Positions 45,021-57,054 of a stretch of 64,000 bases of DNA are shown here, one piece after another. Source of the DNA: Acanthococcus lagerstroemiae (Eukaryota; Arthropoda; Insecta; Hemiptera; Eriococcidae); contig CM063106.1 in the NCBI GenBank assembly GCA_031841125.1, forward strand, positions 68,374,101 through 68,438,100, written 5' to 3'. The position numbers and the translations under genes were made by a program. Below the pieces are notes generated by a model that searched no databases, was not told the DNA's origin, and saw only the letters and a program-made list of their open reading frames with translations. Every line of letters begins with the position of its first letter. Position 1 is the first letter of the stretch.

Positions 45021-45200
45021 GGCCGGTTTTAAGTGCTTTGCCGCCCTGGGCTGCAGTATTTTTGTCGCCTGATTTTTTTTTACCCCCCCCCTCCGCGCAA
45101 AATTGAGGTAATTGTTTTTGTGAGACGCAAATTTTGCCGTCCCTAAATTTTGTGATTCTGGGCTGTAGCCCAGTCAGCTCGTATGGTTGAACGGGCGCTG
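45021..45200. mobile_element. MITE family C, copy C1
   Basis: It begins GGCCGGTTTTAAGTGCTTTG, then CCGCCCTGGGCTGCAGTATT, and ends GGGCTGTAGCCCAGTCAGCT with CGTATGGTTGAACGGGCGCT. Left and right ends form imperfect inverted repeats through GGGCTGCAG and the outermost GCC(G/C)GTT segments. The middle has T, C and CAAATTTTGCCG motifs. The homologous copy C2 is at 47982-48143. Non-coding. Confidence 0.7.
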
Positions 45201-45452
45201 AATCAAAACCTATCAGTCCTATTATATCATAAAAATCACCCGTTTGGTAAAATGGTTTTAGAAAATTTTGGAGTCAGATCTGTAATCATAACGTGAAAAC
45301 ACTTTTAGAAATATTATAATTATATCCTTTCCTTTACCCCTGAAATGTAATTTTTTTTATTTTCATGTGAACCTCTGAAATTTCAGGCTGTATAGGTAAC
45401 CAGTAGTAGTGCCTCCTTCCGAGCAGAAGATATATATGCTGTAGGGTGATTC

Positions 45453-45640
45453 TAGGGACGTACCGATAGAGGGCAGGGGGAAACTTCCCCCTTATGAATT
45501 TTTTTCTCAGCAGTTTGGAACATTTTCAGTTAGTCGAGTTGGAAAAATCCAACAAGTTAGAAGGTTTTTTTTCTTTGCTTTGATACTTGGAAATCTTGAG
45601 TTGAGTCAATTTTTCAGTTTCAGTCTTATATATCACAAGA
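45453..45640. mobile_element. MITE family B, copy B3
   Basis: It starts TAGGGACGTACCGATAGAGG followed by GCAGGGGGAAACTTCCCCCT, then CTCAGCAGTTTGGAA and one CAACAAG...TTTGCTTTGATACTTGG unit like those tandemly repeated in B2. The right terminus is not identifiable, so the end coordinate is approximate. Confidence 0.6.
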
Positions 45641-45644
45641 CCAC

Positions 45645-47975
45645 GTCTAAACCCTACTTACCATATTATTGAAATTTCTTAATATACTCTATTGCATCCA
45701 AACATTCTCACCTTAAGGCGTAAATATCATAAAATGTTACTGATTTACCTACAGTTTTCCTTATTCGAAAAAATGCAATTTTGAAGTATTTAAAAGATTT
45801 GAGTTAATGTACTCAGATATTAAGGTAATCGTCATTTTTGAACACCGAAACCCCTTCCAGTTTTAACAAAATACAAGAAAAATATCCGGTCAAGTTTTAG
45901 CTAAAGGAACGCGTATCACATGCCTTCTACTCTTCTATACAGAAATACATTGAATAAAAATTTTTAATTGAAAAACTTTTTTCATGGAACTTAATTGGGT
46001 TGAAATTTTGTTCTCATAATTTTCAAGAAGCTTACGATGCTGGTCAAGCATAAAATATAGATTGACTGCGAAGTGTGGGTCCGTGGCCTCAAGAGATGAC
46101 TCTCAAATGAAAAGAGGAGGTGAGGAAAATGAAACTCGAGGTACGGATTTACTTGAAAAGGTTTTGAGGTTTCTTAAGTCGATTTGTGGGTAGTTTTCAC
46201 GTCTGATTCCCTGAGGAACCACGAAAGGAGGTTTGCTCCAAATATTGTTAACTTTTTTGAACAAGTTTTCAAGGTCGCTGAAGCCAATTCTTATCCGACT
46301 CGTCTTGTGGCCCTAAAAAGGATCCAAATTACTTTTTTTTTTTTTTTGAAATTATTGAATAGTAACTAACTATAGAACTTTTTCGATCGACCGATTGTTA
46401 TTTGGTCTCAACTCGAAACTGAATGTAAGAACTACTTCCAAGTTAAACTCAGCTTCATGAAAAACCAATTGTATGTTCTCGGCACTCCTGCTCACTTTCT
46501 GAAGCCATCCTCTGAGGCTATTGATCTTGATTGCGGAGCCAAACTATTTTATTTTCGAACACAGTCCCATAGCCAATTGAAATCGATAAGAACTAATTTT
46601 CAGCTCATTAATAAAATTAATTTTCGGTTAACAATATCGAAACTTCGTGTATTTTTCTTTACGAAGCAAACAGAACGTGTAGCACATATGTCTCCCTCAT
46701 TCGCTCAAATTAAAACTTCGCAGAATTTTCTTGTGTTTATTAAAATTGATTAAGTGTGGTAGGAATGGAAAAATAGATTCCCGATAAGACTAAAATAAAA
46801 ACTACCCTAGTAAATACCTTTAACAAACATTTAAAATTTTGGATGTAAATTATTTTCGGTTGTTAGAAATGTTGAAACCAGGTCTTGATTTCCCCTGGCT
46901 GATGAGGTTTCAGCCTCGGGCGACAAAGGGTCGGCAAATTTCAGAAACACGTTATATTTTTCTTCCGCTCTCTCACCTTAAGTCTTTATGTGCAAATTCA
47001 AATATACGTAATTGGTGGGAGGGCTCCAACATTCTCCTGGGGCATACCACAAGTAGGGCGGCAAAAGTAGTTCAGCCTCCAGTAGTAGGTCCGAGCTTAA
47101 TCTGGAATTTTTCAACTTCTGCGATAGGTAGAGAGAAGAAAGATAATTTATGCCCAGGGAAAAGCGAGTTAATCAAAGGAATCACTTTATATACAAGGAA
47201 CACAAAATATTTACACATATCCCCGAGTCCTAACGCAAATCTGATTTCTGATTTAAAGAGATTAGAAAAAGTATTATTCTGACCTATTGTTTCAAAAGCA
47301 ACCCTGAAAAGTTAATAACTTTGTTGAGTTCTTGTTATTTTCATTACCACCCATCGTACTGTAGAGAAATATGGTAAAATGTCATCAATTTAGGACTGTC
47401 ATTTTTTTCTGATCTATTCCGTATTATGTATACGTATACTATCACACTAAATATTGAATATCTTGTTTGCAATTTCCTCCCCCACAGCAGAAAATAGGTT
47501 TTAAAATGTTGTAATCGAATTTTTACGTACCTTAATCAACCTTGACGAGTTTTAACCAATCCTAAAATATATCAAAAATAAGAAGCAAGAAAATGTACGG
47601 AAGAATGTTGGAGGAAGATCTCCCCAAAATTTTTTTTTCGGACTTCAAATTTATATTCCTTGATAATTTAGAAAAGTGGCTCAGCAGATGGAGAAACAGA
47701 AGCAGAACGCAGTTGCTACCTGTGTTATTTACTTTCAGAACTTTTTTTTATTGCTTGTCAAGTTTGAAAATGTTTATTAGCTGACTAGGTCGAAGTCTGA
47801 GTTGTCAAAATTGAAAAAGTGAAAAAAAAATCGATTATGTGCTTGTTGATCTCAATCGTTCTTATCTTGGAGAAATTAAAATCCTGTCACCTCGATGAAG
47901 GGGTGCCTCCTACAACGTCTTCCAGAGTTGTTCAATTTAATAAAATTAACCCTTACTTAGAAAAATTGAAATGGA
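45645..47975. other. No repeat recognised; longest open frame of the window at 46839-47282
   Basis: The plus-strand frame 46839-47282 is open for 147 codons, starting MDVNYFRLLEMLKPGLDFPW. It has no signal peptide, membrane segment, zinc-binding pattern or catalytic motif that I can identify, and no flanking splice pattern convinced me. With this base composition, a rough estimate gives a fair chance of one such frame in 64 kb, so I do not call a gene. Confidence 0.35.
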
Positions 47976-47981
47976 AATCAA

Positions 47982-48143
47982 GGCCGGTTTGAAGTACTTT
48001 ACCGCCCTGGGCTGCAGTATTTTTGCCGCCTTTTTTTTTTTACATCCCCCTCCCGCAAATGTCTTTTTGGGTCGCAAATTTACCGCTCCAAAATGTTTGC
48101 CGCTCTGAGCTGCAGCCCAGTCAGCCCGTATGGTAAAATCGGC
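47982..48143. mobile_element. MITE family C, copy C2
   Basis: Homologous along its length to C1: GGCCGGTTTGAAGTACTTTA, CCGCCCTGGGCTGCAGTATT, TTGCCGCC, T-run, CCCGCAAA, GTCGCAAATTTACCG, CCGCTCTGAGCTGCAGCCCA, GTCAGCCCGTATGG, ending AAAATCGGC. Left GGCCGGTTT and right AAAATCGGC are the outer inverted ends. It has no coding capacity. Confidence 0.7.
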
Positions 48144-48149
48144 ACTGTG

Positions 48150-50795
48150 TTGCACGTGCGATGCAGTGCTAGCAAATTTCATTTAGTAGTTATACCTACG
48201 GTAAGCTGATGTACAGTTATAATAGTAAATAGTCGACGTGAAATCGGGGACTCGTAGGGAGAAGAGACTGATAAATACATCAAAATAATGTTAAAAATTT
48301 ATTGTTTTGCCCGTGTAATTTTTCATATTTTGAGAAGGGGGAGGGGCATTTACGAATTTTTCTCCTCTTTGCGCCTACAGGATTTGTAGTTAATGGCTTG
48401 TGCTCATGGTCTGCACTCAAATTCCCGCGAAATTATGTGACTGTATCGTGCACTTACCAGTATGGATGAGAAACAAAGACGTGGACTGTTGGGTAATGCG
48501 ATCGGTTAATAACCGGGTTGATTTTTCTGACAGTTCAATGTCATGCATAATGGATCTGTGATTTTCAAAAAAAGAGTAGGTATTACCTTGAAGCTACAGC
48601 ACTGCATTTCACAAAAACTGGAATAATTACCATTGTTACGAACATCCAGACACTTGTTTTGAAGGGCGTTTGTGTATTAGAATGTCCGAACTGCAGTCAA
48701 TGAGTCAATCTTACGACTTCACCGTTATTCCTAATATTCACAAAGCAGTGGTATAGGTCTGAAGAAGTTTAGAGCGGCTGTTTGTATTAGGGTTCTTCTC
48801 GTCACGTTGATGATTGGTAAATTTTGTTCGCTGAATAATAAGGTAGACGTTCGGAAGCTCAAGTGAATTCATTGAATACTTCTGCATATGTACAGAAAAA
48901 AAGAATAGTTTGAGACTTGTTCGAGATCCAGGGATATACTGATGGAGGGATGTGGAAAGCCTTTCTGACAAACGCCTGCCATATCGATAAATGTAGGAAA
49001 ACCTGGCTCTCAACGCCCAAGCAAGCACCCTCTCTCGATGCCCGACGTAGTTCAGAGTAGGTAGCAAGTCAGCTAAAACAGAAAAATGAGTATTTTCTTT
49101 TTAGGTTTCCTCTGAAATTCCTTATATTTTCAGTCAGAATTTTTCATGTTTGCCTCAACCCCTCGTCCCTCGAAAATAATTTTCTAGTTACGGCCTTGTT
49201 CAGTTGACAAAATTGTATCAGCAGTTAAAATTCTTATTATGTCGATTACAATTTCAGATGGCAAAACAAGGTCCCCCCTCCACCAACGATAAAAGTCTCT
49301 TAGGTAGGTTCCTCTTAAGCTCTCACGCAGGTTATTTACCGGTCCAGCAAAATTGGTAATCTCAGGTGGTAGAACGAGATGGGGGGGGGGAACAAGAAGA
49401 TAGATATGCTTCCACCGTGGAAAAAGCAAAAAAAGGTTGTCTTTTAGACCCTATTTTGAAAAAAAAAGAATGGTTTATGAAATGATTAACTGAAAAGGCC
49501 ATAAACCGAGTTCTTCAGATTTTTCTTTCTATGAATGAATTGGAGAGAACGAAAATAAAAACGAAATAAAGGAAGAAAAAAAGTTACGAGATCGAAGATG
49601 CTAAAGTCGGTCTCCGTAGATGAAGCAGTATCTCTGATATGCGAGGATTTTCGTTCCAGTGAGGAAGAGTCGTGTACCATGGGACCAAATTTTTGTCGCC
49701 CTGACCAAGTGAGGTGGGAAGGTGAAAGTCCGGCCTTGGATACTTTAGAGTCCTTTCTTTAAAAAGGAACCCTTTAGGGCTTCTCCCCATTTCATGCCAA
49801 AACCCTTTTGTTGTCCCTGGTACCTAACTTAACATGTACCCTAGGACATATGGGGGAAAATAAGTGAAATCCTTGTAAAAATTTAATTTTTTTAGAGAAA
49901 ACATACAAATAAATTGGTGGACCGACGTTTTGAAAAATTTTTGGGCATTTTGAGAACGATATATGTATATCCTTGGCATATAGAGTAGTCTTTTGCCATC
50001 AAAATAACATCTTGACGTTTGACATTCATCTCATTGACAACATTCAGGAAATGAGATGAAATTTTATTCGAAACTGGGCGCAGAAACGAACATTTTATCT
50101 CGTTTTACCGGAAACACACAGCCGAGCATGATTAAAACACTTTTTTGGTTTTGTTTATCAACTGATAGAAATTCCCATGATACAACTTCCATGGTACATG
50201 GAGTTCCTTTTTTTCTTTCTCTTATCTTTTTTACAAAACTTTGAAATTTTGAAGAAAATTGAATATGTTCCCACCGAAACCCCACTATGACTGTTTGATT
50301 GGCATAAATCCAAAATTTTAAATCAAAGTTTACTACCTTCAGACGCATTTGTCATTTTCGAAAAACTAAAACTTTCAATTTTTTTAAATGCGATAAAATG
50401 AAAAGTTGGTTTCGGATTTTATAACAACTTGGTAGGTAAGTTCCTTGTGTCCTGCGTCAAAGACGAATGATGATGGTTCTGTCAAATATGACGTCAAAGC
50501 CAAAAATCCCATAGTACATTTGTCCCGAGGTACAGGTTTCTCTCCTAAAGCATTTTTAATATTTCTGAAGAAAAAGTGCCATTTCATCAGAGATTCATTC
50601 CTCTCTTTAATTTGGTTCTATTGCATGTTGACGAAGTTAGTCTGGAATGACTTGTAAAAGATTAACTTTTCCGCTTGCCTGAAATCTGGTCAAGCAAAAA
50701 TCAAGCTAAATTTTAATCTTTCAGTTCTAGTATAAATACATCTGACTTCGCAAATAAAGTGGTAAAGAATAGAGAACATGATATAAAATTTTCGA
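48150..50795. other. No gene recognised
   Basis: AT-rich unique DNA. CAGATGGCAAAACAAGGTC near 49255 and CAGGTGGTAGAACGAGATG near 49363 form a weak direct pair next to C- and G-runs, perhaps ends of another G/C-run element. Frames near 50056-50657 overlap in antisense and lack motifs. Confidence 0.4.
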
Positions 50796-50802
50796 TTTGC
50801 AG

Positions 50803-50894
50803 ATAAAACCGTGAAGAAGGAACAAGACGAGGATGCGATTACTGAACTGGCTAAAAATAGTGATGTCTTAAGACATGTCCATTGGTCAATGTAG
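50803..50894 (+). other. Possible terminal coding exon
   Basis: TTTGCAG immediately precedes this stretch as a plausible splice acceptor. The frame then reads KTVKKEQDEDAITELAKNSD, continues VLRHVHWSM and ends at a TAG (50892-50894). Composition is charged and protein-like, with the exon starting on the second base of a codon. No AATAAA polyadenylation signal is visible in the following 100 bases, and I do not recognise the protein. Thirty codons can be open by chance, so this is only a candidate. Confidence 0.2.
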
Positions 50895-51229
50895 GATATG
50901 AGGTCTCACGATATATCAAGATGATTGCGAATTCTTATAATGATAGTTTGAGCACGGAAAATTATTGTAAATTATAAATGGGGGGGGGGTATTTAGACTT
51001 GCCGGTGGTACATTTCCATTCTGTCCTCTCCCACGGCTTATTCGGCATTTTTAGCAACTGCTGTTGTCATTTGACCAAATTGTATCGTTGAAAGTTTTTT
51101 TTTCTGCACTTGTGTGATATTTTTCAGCACAGGAGAGAGAAAATTGGAGAGACGCAACCTACCAGTCGAGAAACTGAGGAATATATCATAATCACAGTAT
51201 TCTTGAGCTTGCATCCCCCATAATGAAGG

Positions 51230-51660
51230 TTTTGCAGGTTACCGAGGGTCGTGTGATTCAACATTCTTTGATGATAATTATGAACCCTCTGTTTGCTTGG
51301 ATTCTTCTAAAATGTGAATCCGTGTCGTTGTAATTGTGAAAAGCATGATACTGATGATTGAGGATCCTTGAAATTCTAAACTGTGGAATTTTTTACTCGG
51401 GGTCATGGAATCGTGGATCCGGTTATGGTAATTTGAACTTCCGACATTGTGAAATCTCAAAGTTGTGAACGTTTGACGTCGTGATTATGTACTCTGGAAA
51501 TCGTAAACTCTTGGAATCATGAAACATGAACCCTTGGAATTATACCCCCTGGTCATGAAAATATGATTGTGAATTCAAAAATGTGGGCTGATTGGTAATC
51601 GTGAACTGTGGACATTGCCATTATGAACTCTGGTACTGATGGTCACGATATAAGTTACCT
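51230..51660. repeat. Decayed minisatellite (GTGAACTCTGGAATC type)
   Basis: The block repeats a degenerate ~12-bp motif such as ATCGTGAACTCTGG, AATCATGAAAC, GAATCGTGGATCC, TTGTGAACGTTTG and ATTATGAACTCTGG more than twenty times. It is one of four decayed short-period arrays in the window, each with a different monomer. A G10 tract lies just upstream at about 50980-50989. Confidence 0.6.
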
Positions 51661-52026
51661 ACGTGATTCCTGGAAACTGTAAAACTCATATCTACCTACG
51701 TACCCATCACACGATTGAAAATAGCTATTGACTTATGTCCAATTATGGTCGAAAATCGCTGAATTAATTGTTTTCCAGTTGCCTGTACGAATAATTGAAG
51801 GAGGATTAGTGACCACCAATTGCGAAAACTTTCATTTCAACTTCAGCTTGACAATGTTGAACTGCTCAACACTTAAAACTGCGTTCCTCTAGTTCTTGAA
51901 TCATATGAACGTGAGGCGTGTGCCAGTTCCAATTACAATCTAAACAGATCATGATTTTTCCCTAACCTTTGCCCAAACTGCTCCCCCTTGATCCTTGATA
52001 ACCAGATCCGCAACATTAGCAATGAC

Positions 52027-52242
52027 ATCTTTTTTGTTTTGCTCTCAACCCGAGCCCTGGAATCCGCCCTTTCGAGCATTACCTCAGAGACATCGGAGAG
52101 ACTGCTAGGGCTGTCTTAGCCCTTTTCTGTTTCTTGCCGAAAAACGGGCCTGGGTCGAAATGCAGCGAGTTGCTATGTGGGCTCGAACTCGGGACCTCCG
52201 GATTCCGAGACCAGCGTGCTGTCCACTCGGTCAACCAGACCC
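52027..52242 (-). mobile_element. tRNA-derived SINE, copy 2
   Basis: On the minus strand the head has an A box TGACCGAGTGG (52223-52233) and a B box with GAGTTCGAGCCC (52179-52190). The body matches copy 1 block for block (AAGGGCTAAGACAGCCCTA, GATGTCTCTGAGGTAATGCT, GGGCTCGGGTTGAGAGCAA) and ends in an A-rich tail. A perfect 13-bp target duplication, CATTAGCAATGAC, lies at 52014-52026 and 52243-52255. By eye about four of five positions agree with copy 1, so both inserts are old but still intact in outline. Confidence 0.95.
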
Positions 52243-52259
52243 CATTAGCAATGACCTAA

Positions 52260-55200
52260 TGACTAAATTGCGGTCCAGGGGATAAAGTTAACGCCCCGCT
52301 ACCGGATTTCATCTCGCATGAAAATTCAAAACTGATTTCTCTGAATCTGCGGTACTCTTCTCGACATTGAGGAATTACGCTGTTCTCATCCTGAACCACC
52401 TCCCCTTCGAAAATAACATCACCGAGCGAAAATACGTAGTATAAAGGAAGGCGCGAAGACACATCATACCAAACTGCCTGATAGTTTTCTTCGCCAAACA
52501 ATAAGAGCGCTAATCACCTGCAATTTTATGGTGGGTATAGTCATTAGTTAGATTTCAGTTCAAGCTGATTTACCTACTCCCGCCTCCTTGTTAATCAGCT
52601 GCACGAATTTTTTAGTTCGCGAAAAACAAATTTACTCTTTTAAATAATGCGTTATGGAAGAACTAAATGTCAAGTTCTTAAGCTAGGTCTCTAAAAGAGA
52701 TATTCAGATCCGGTGCTCGAAAAAGAAAGACAGTAAGAAACGACCGCTTGCAAGATACATGAAGAAAATGTATCCAAAGGCGATGTCTGGAGGATGAACC
52801 TTTCTTCGGACGAGTCATTATGGTAGGACACTGGAGAGACGCGTATACTCGTCCGCCATTTTGAATCAATATGCATTATTTTTTCCCATTTGAACACGTG
52901 CAAGAGCAGTCATTTTTCAAATTCGTTTTGTGATGGCTGTGCTCACATGTTTACATTGGAAATGGTTTGAGCGATTGGAAACACCTTTAACTTGCCATTT
53001 CCAGAACTTTAGCGAAGAAAATGTATTGTGTGGGGGAGAATCAAAAATTTTCTAACTACTGAAGTGAAAAAAGTCCAACCAACTGTTGAACGAAAAAAAA
53101 ATTAAAATAGGTGAATTTTCCAGCTGAGTCCCCTTAATTGCCAGTTTGCCAACTCTGATTGTTCGGGTGAAGGTGAGCCGCCCCGTGCCCTATTGCTACG
53201 GCGCTGACTATTTCTGATGGTCTTCGCTTACAGAAATCATTTTCTTAATACCATTGAACTTGGTCATTAAGCTTTCTTAATTACCAGTATTATATGAAAA
53301 CAACGCCTCTTACACGTGTTTAAATTGGGGAAACGCTCATTATGGTTCAAAATGACGGGTGGTCATACTTATGCCGTTTTAGATCTTTAATATTGTGGTA
53401 ATTATGGCGAACATACATACGGTGGGAAAGATACGGTTGATTCTTGTGCAGATTTAAAAAACAATAAATCCGATTAATTGTGGAAGAACGTTTGACTGAA
53501 TAAACCATGAGTAGGAAGGAATGAAAAAATATGAATTTGGATTTTGAGTTGGGAGAGGGCTGCTATATTCACGAATGCCCACCTGTTGCATAGTTTATGA
53601 TAAATTAGCCTGGGATCGGGGAAAACAGTGTCTTGAAATGGAATTAGAATAGTTAGATTGCCTTATGACGTCATGACTCACTTGGATTGATCTCACAACC
53701 GTTGGAAGATCCATTGATACGGTTTGAGGTGCCACAGATGATGGTAAAATACGATATGAGAGTGGGCGAGCGGGATTGTATGAGAGTCCTGGAAATTTTT
53801 CGTAACTTAACAACTTTCTGCGAGCTCGAAATTCAGTATTGTTTCTCAAAATTGGATAATTTTTATAATCTCGCATTTGTGCTCTTTTACGGTGTGCTAT
53901 CCGCGTTGTGGTAATTCTGTGAAATGCGTTCGCGGGACAGTTAAAACAGAACGTGCAGTGCACTAAAGGCTGAGATATTTGTAGATTTATAGATCATTTC
54001 GGATTTTCACCGTGTATGTAATATATCTGAGTAACCCAATTATCCTAGCGACTGTGAACATTAGCAATTACTGGTTCAGTTTCTCGCCGCCTTTTATGTA
54101 TGTTTCTTCTTAGCATCTAGGAAAGAGAGGTTTAATGTCCTGTATTGCCTTTAAATATTTATTTAGCCTTTTTCGAGAGCTCGACTTTGTACGAACAGCG
54201 AGGAAATAAAACTAATTTACTTCGGGTAACTGCACACGTAGCAAGTGTAAAACCATCACGTCGTGCGCCGAAATTTGCGCAAAAATTCTCCAGTCATAAG
54301 TCAGAGAGGCTCTCAGCTGGCGTGTATTTGGTTTCATTATTACTAGTACAGCTCTTAGTCCGAGTCGATTCGATATAAAACCGATTAATAATTAATGCAG
54401 CAGCACCTGATTTTTTTTCTTCGTTATAAATGCGCCATCAATTCATCACCAACGAAAATACTAAGAAGGCATTTAAATACTTTTAGTGTTCGAGTATACC
54501 TTGTAATTACACCTCCGACTTTCTTACGACGAACAATTTTTCAAGATTTCGAAATCGCACGTCCTGAAGGATCGATATTCTTCAGGGTACGAATACTAAG
54601 AAATGAATGTCCGAGCGATTTGTAATTATTTTTCGTTTTCTTTGTTTGATTTTAGGTAAGAAAGTTTTCTTGGATCTTTGCACAAGGGATATTGTAGGCG
54701 CAGTGTGTCACCCATTCAACCCTAGCTGAAAAATTTGAAGGAAAAGAAAGGTTCGAAACAATGCGAACATCTCAGAGAATCCTGCAGAGTTTCGAGGTGG
54801 TGAGTTCAATCAAGTCTCGCACATGTGCGGTCTATATTGTAAGCACTTTTGTGACGGTGTAACCATCCTTGGCATCTGGTGTCAGGTTATAGGTTTGCCA
54901 AGCTGCCAGTGGAGAGTTCTTACTTTCAGGGTTTCACTTTATTTTTAGATATAAGATCTCAGCAGAGCGGGATACGAGAGACACCGTATGTAGGTAGTAT
55001 TTTGATGGCATATGTTTCCGGGGTATTTGGAATCCTCTGACTGCGAGAACTGCGGTAGTCGAAACTGTGCTGTGAAACTGCGAAAGGTCAATGCTTGTCA
55101 ATATTTGGATTAGCTTCTAATCTATCTAGAAATATCTGGGATAAAATAATGGAAAAACTGTACTGTTTAACGAGTAGGACGAGAGCGTGAGAGATAAATG

Positions 55201-56560
55201 TGTGCAAAGCGGATGATTATTGTTCATAAAACCCGAAGTAATGTGAATTATGTAACTTGGGCGTATGGAAAACAGATTCATTTCTGTTGACCAGAAAGGA
55301 AATACCGCTGTGCGTCATTCAGTGACACAACCGAGAGGTTTGGCTTGATCCCCTCGAAACATTTTACTAGAAATGACGACCAGTTTTGAAAATAGAAACA
55401 TATTTTCCATTTCCATCGTGGACATCACTTTCAGAAAAGGGTCTCACCGTAAAAAATTCGGTTTCCTACTCTTTCTCCATGGAAAACAGTTATGGTAAAC
55501 TAAAAATATCAGTCAAGGAGCTGAAAATACTGCTCATTGTAATTAAGGCGGCACACGATCTTCGAGAACGAGGCTAAAGCAAATTTGTCAGATATTCATG
55601 GTTTTTGCGCGAGCATTTGAACTAGGAAATACCTCTGTAACTTCTTTCATAATGGAGAAGTCCATAATTTGTCCATAAAAAATGATAATTTCATCAACTG
55701 ATTACAGACATTTTTAAAATCAACGAGCAAAAATGAAAAAGTCAACACTCTTCGTGTTATCGTAACTGCAAATCCCATTTAGCCTGCTGAGGGCCAATTT
55801 TTGTCAAATTTGCCGATTAGCAAAAGTGTACGAAAAGGCTTCCCCTCCTCGTTCCCCGTGCACTTGGATTTGAGGGATGAAATAGAGGGCTGTAAATTTA
55901 GATAAAGCAATAAAGAACTGTGGGCTGTACTTATTTATATATGGCGAGCAGTACCAAAGAAATAGAAATATTTTCTGGTGAGAGCGGTTTTTTAATTCGA
56001 TGATTCTCGTCGTTTCCATTTATGGTACTCGTATATGTTATAATATGGGCGATGATTCGACTTAGTATTTTTGTAAAGTGGATTATAATGGGGAAACATC
56101 GTTTGAAGATTCGAGCGCTCAGAAGTGATATTTTGGGAAGGTGGGCTTGAACTGGTGACCATTTAGTAAAGGCAGCGGAACGGGTGTAATTTGTATTGCC
56201 AATCGTTAATATTGAAGGGGATATTGTAAATTTGAAAATTTAGTCGTAAGTTGACCCAAAATTTCTTACTACTTTATAACTGTAACTCTCGTAAACGTTT
56301 CCATACTAAAGTATCAAAAATATTATTTCCAGATTACCAATACCGGAATACGTGGGAGATGCATCAGCCAAGTTGAATTCTCAAATTATAAAATTTCCCT
56401 CCGGTTTCAGCCAAATTGTCAGAAATGTTGAAACTAAATTTCGTTGACCCAGAAGGTACTTTGATGGCAGTAATGAGTGGTATTTAAGAAGTGCAACCGA
56501 AGATTACGCGCGTCTAATGAAGCATCAGTGTTATCAGAATTTCTTGTCATGGAGTCGCCG
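52260..56560. other. No gene recognised
   Basis: More than 4 kb of unique sequence without termini or tandem repeats that I can see. Frames such as 53595-53963 (minus, 122 codons) and 53687-53914 (plus) overlap in antisense and show no motif. Confidence 0.4.
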
Positions 56561-56571
56561 ATTCGACTTCT

Positions 56572-56732
56572 CAGTGTTGCCGCAAGCACTGTAAAAATCG
56601 CTGAAATTTGCAAACGCCTAACAAAATCATACAGGGGTGGCCAAAATTAGGCGACAAGAAACACTTTCCTTGTCGCCAGAAGGCATTTTACATAGCCCAA
56701 TTGGCGAAAATTCGCCCCATCTGGCAACACTG
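56572..56732. mobile_element. Candidate 161-bp MITE with CAGTGTTGCC ends
   Basis: CAGTGTTGCC at 56572-56581 is the exact complement of GGCAACACTG at 56723-56732. The interior contains a perfect 9-bp hairpin, GGCGACAAG (56650-56658) with CTTGTCGCC (56669-56677). An obvious 8-bp target duplication is absent. The end sequence is typical of hAT-like MITEs, but the short repeats and lack of duplication leave doubt. Confidence 0.4.
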
Positions 56733-56744
56733 TAAAGCATCGTA

Positions 56745-57048
56745 CAGTGGTTTCTCAATTTCACCGCATCAATTCGGGCCGAGCAGCGCTAGTATCGCGC
56801 ACAGCGAAACCGTGACAATTGGTGAGCGGCGCGGGTGGTGGGCTAAAGCTTTCTTTAAATTGATCGAAATCAATTTTTATGAAAGAAGCTACCTTATAGA
56901 AAATTTTACGCTCTACAAATTTTGTTCTCTTAATTTTTCCGCTAAATGGCTTTGTTCTCGACTTATTTTGAGATAACTCAATTAAATTGTAGCGCTCTTA
57001 GCGGATGCTCGGCCCAAATATTGTCGTTTTTGATGTCTCAAACCACTG
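56745..57048. mobile_element. 304-bp TA-flanked MITE with CAGTGGTTT termini
   Basis: TA flanks both ends (56743-56744; 57049-57050). The left end CAGTGGTTTCTCAATTTCAC and the complement of the right end CAGTGGTTTGAGACATCAAA share the first nine bases, and further in both contain TCGGGCCGAGCA or TTGGGCCGAGCA about 30 bases from the end. This is consistent with a Tc1/mariner-type non-autonomous element. No transposase. Confidence 0.75.
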
Positions 57049-57054
57049 TACAGC

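Noticed and set aside
46839..47282. The 147-codon frame as a real protein gene
   Set aside because: It is the longest in the window but has no recognisable domain, and frames of about this length are expected occasionally by chance in 64 kb at this base composition.
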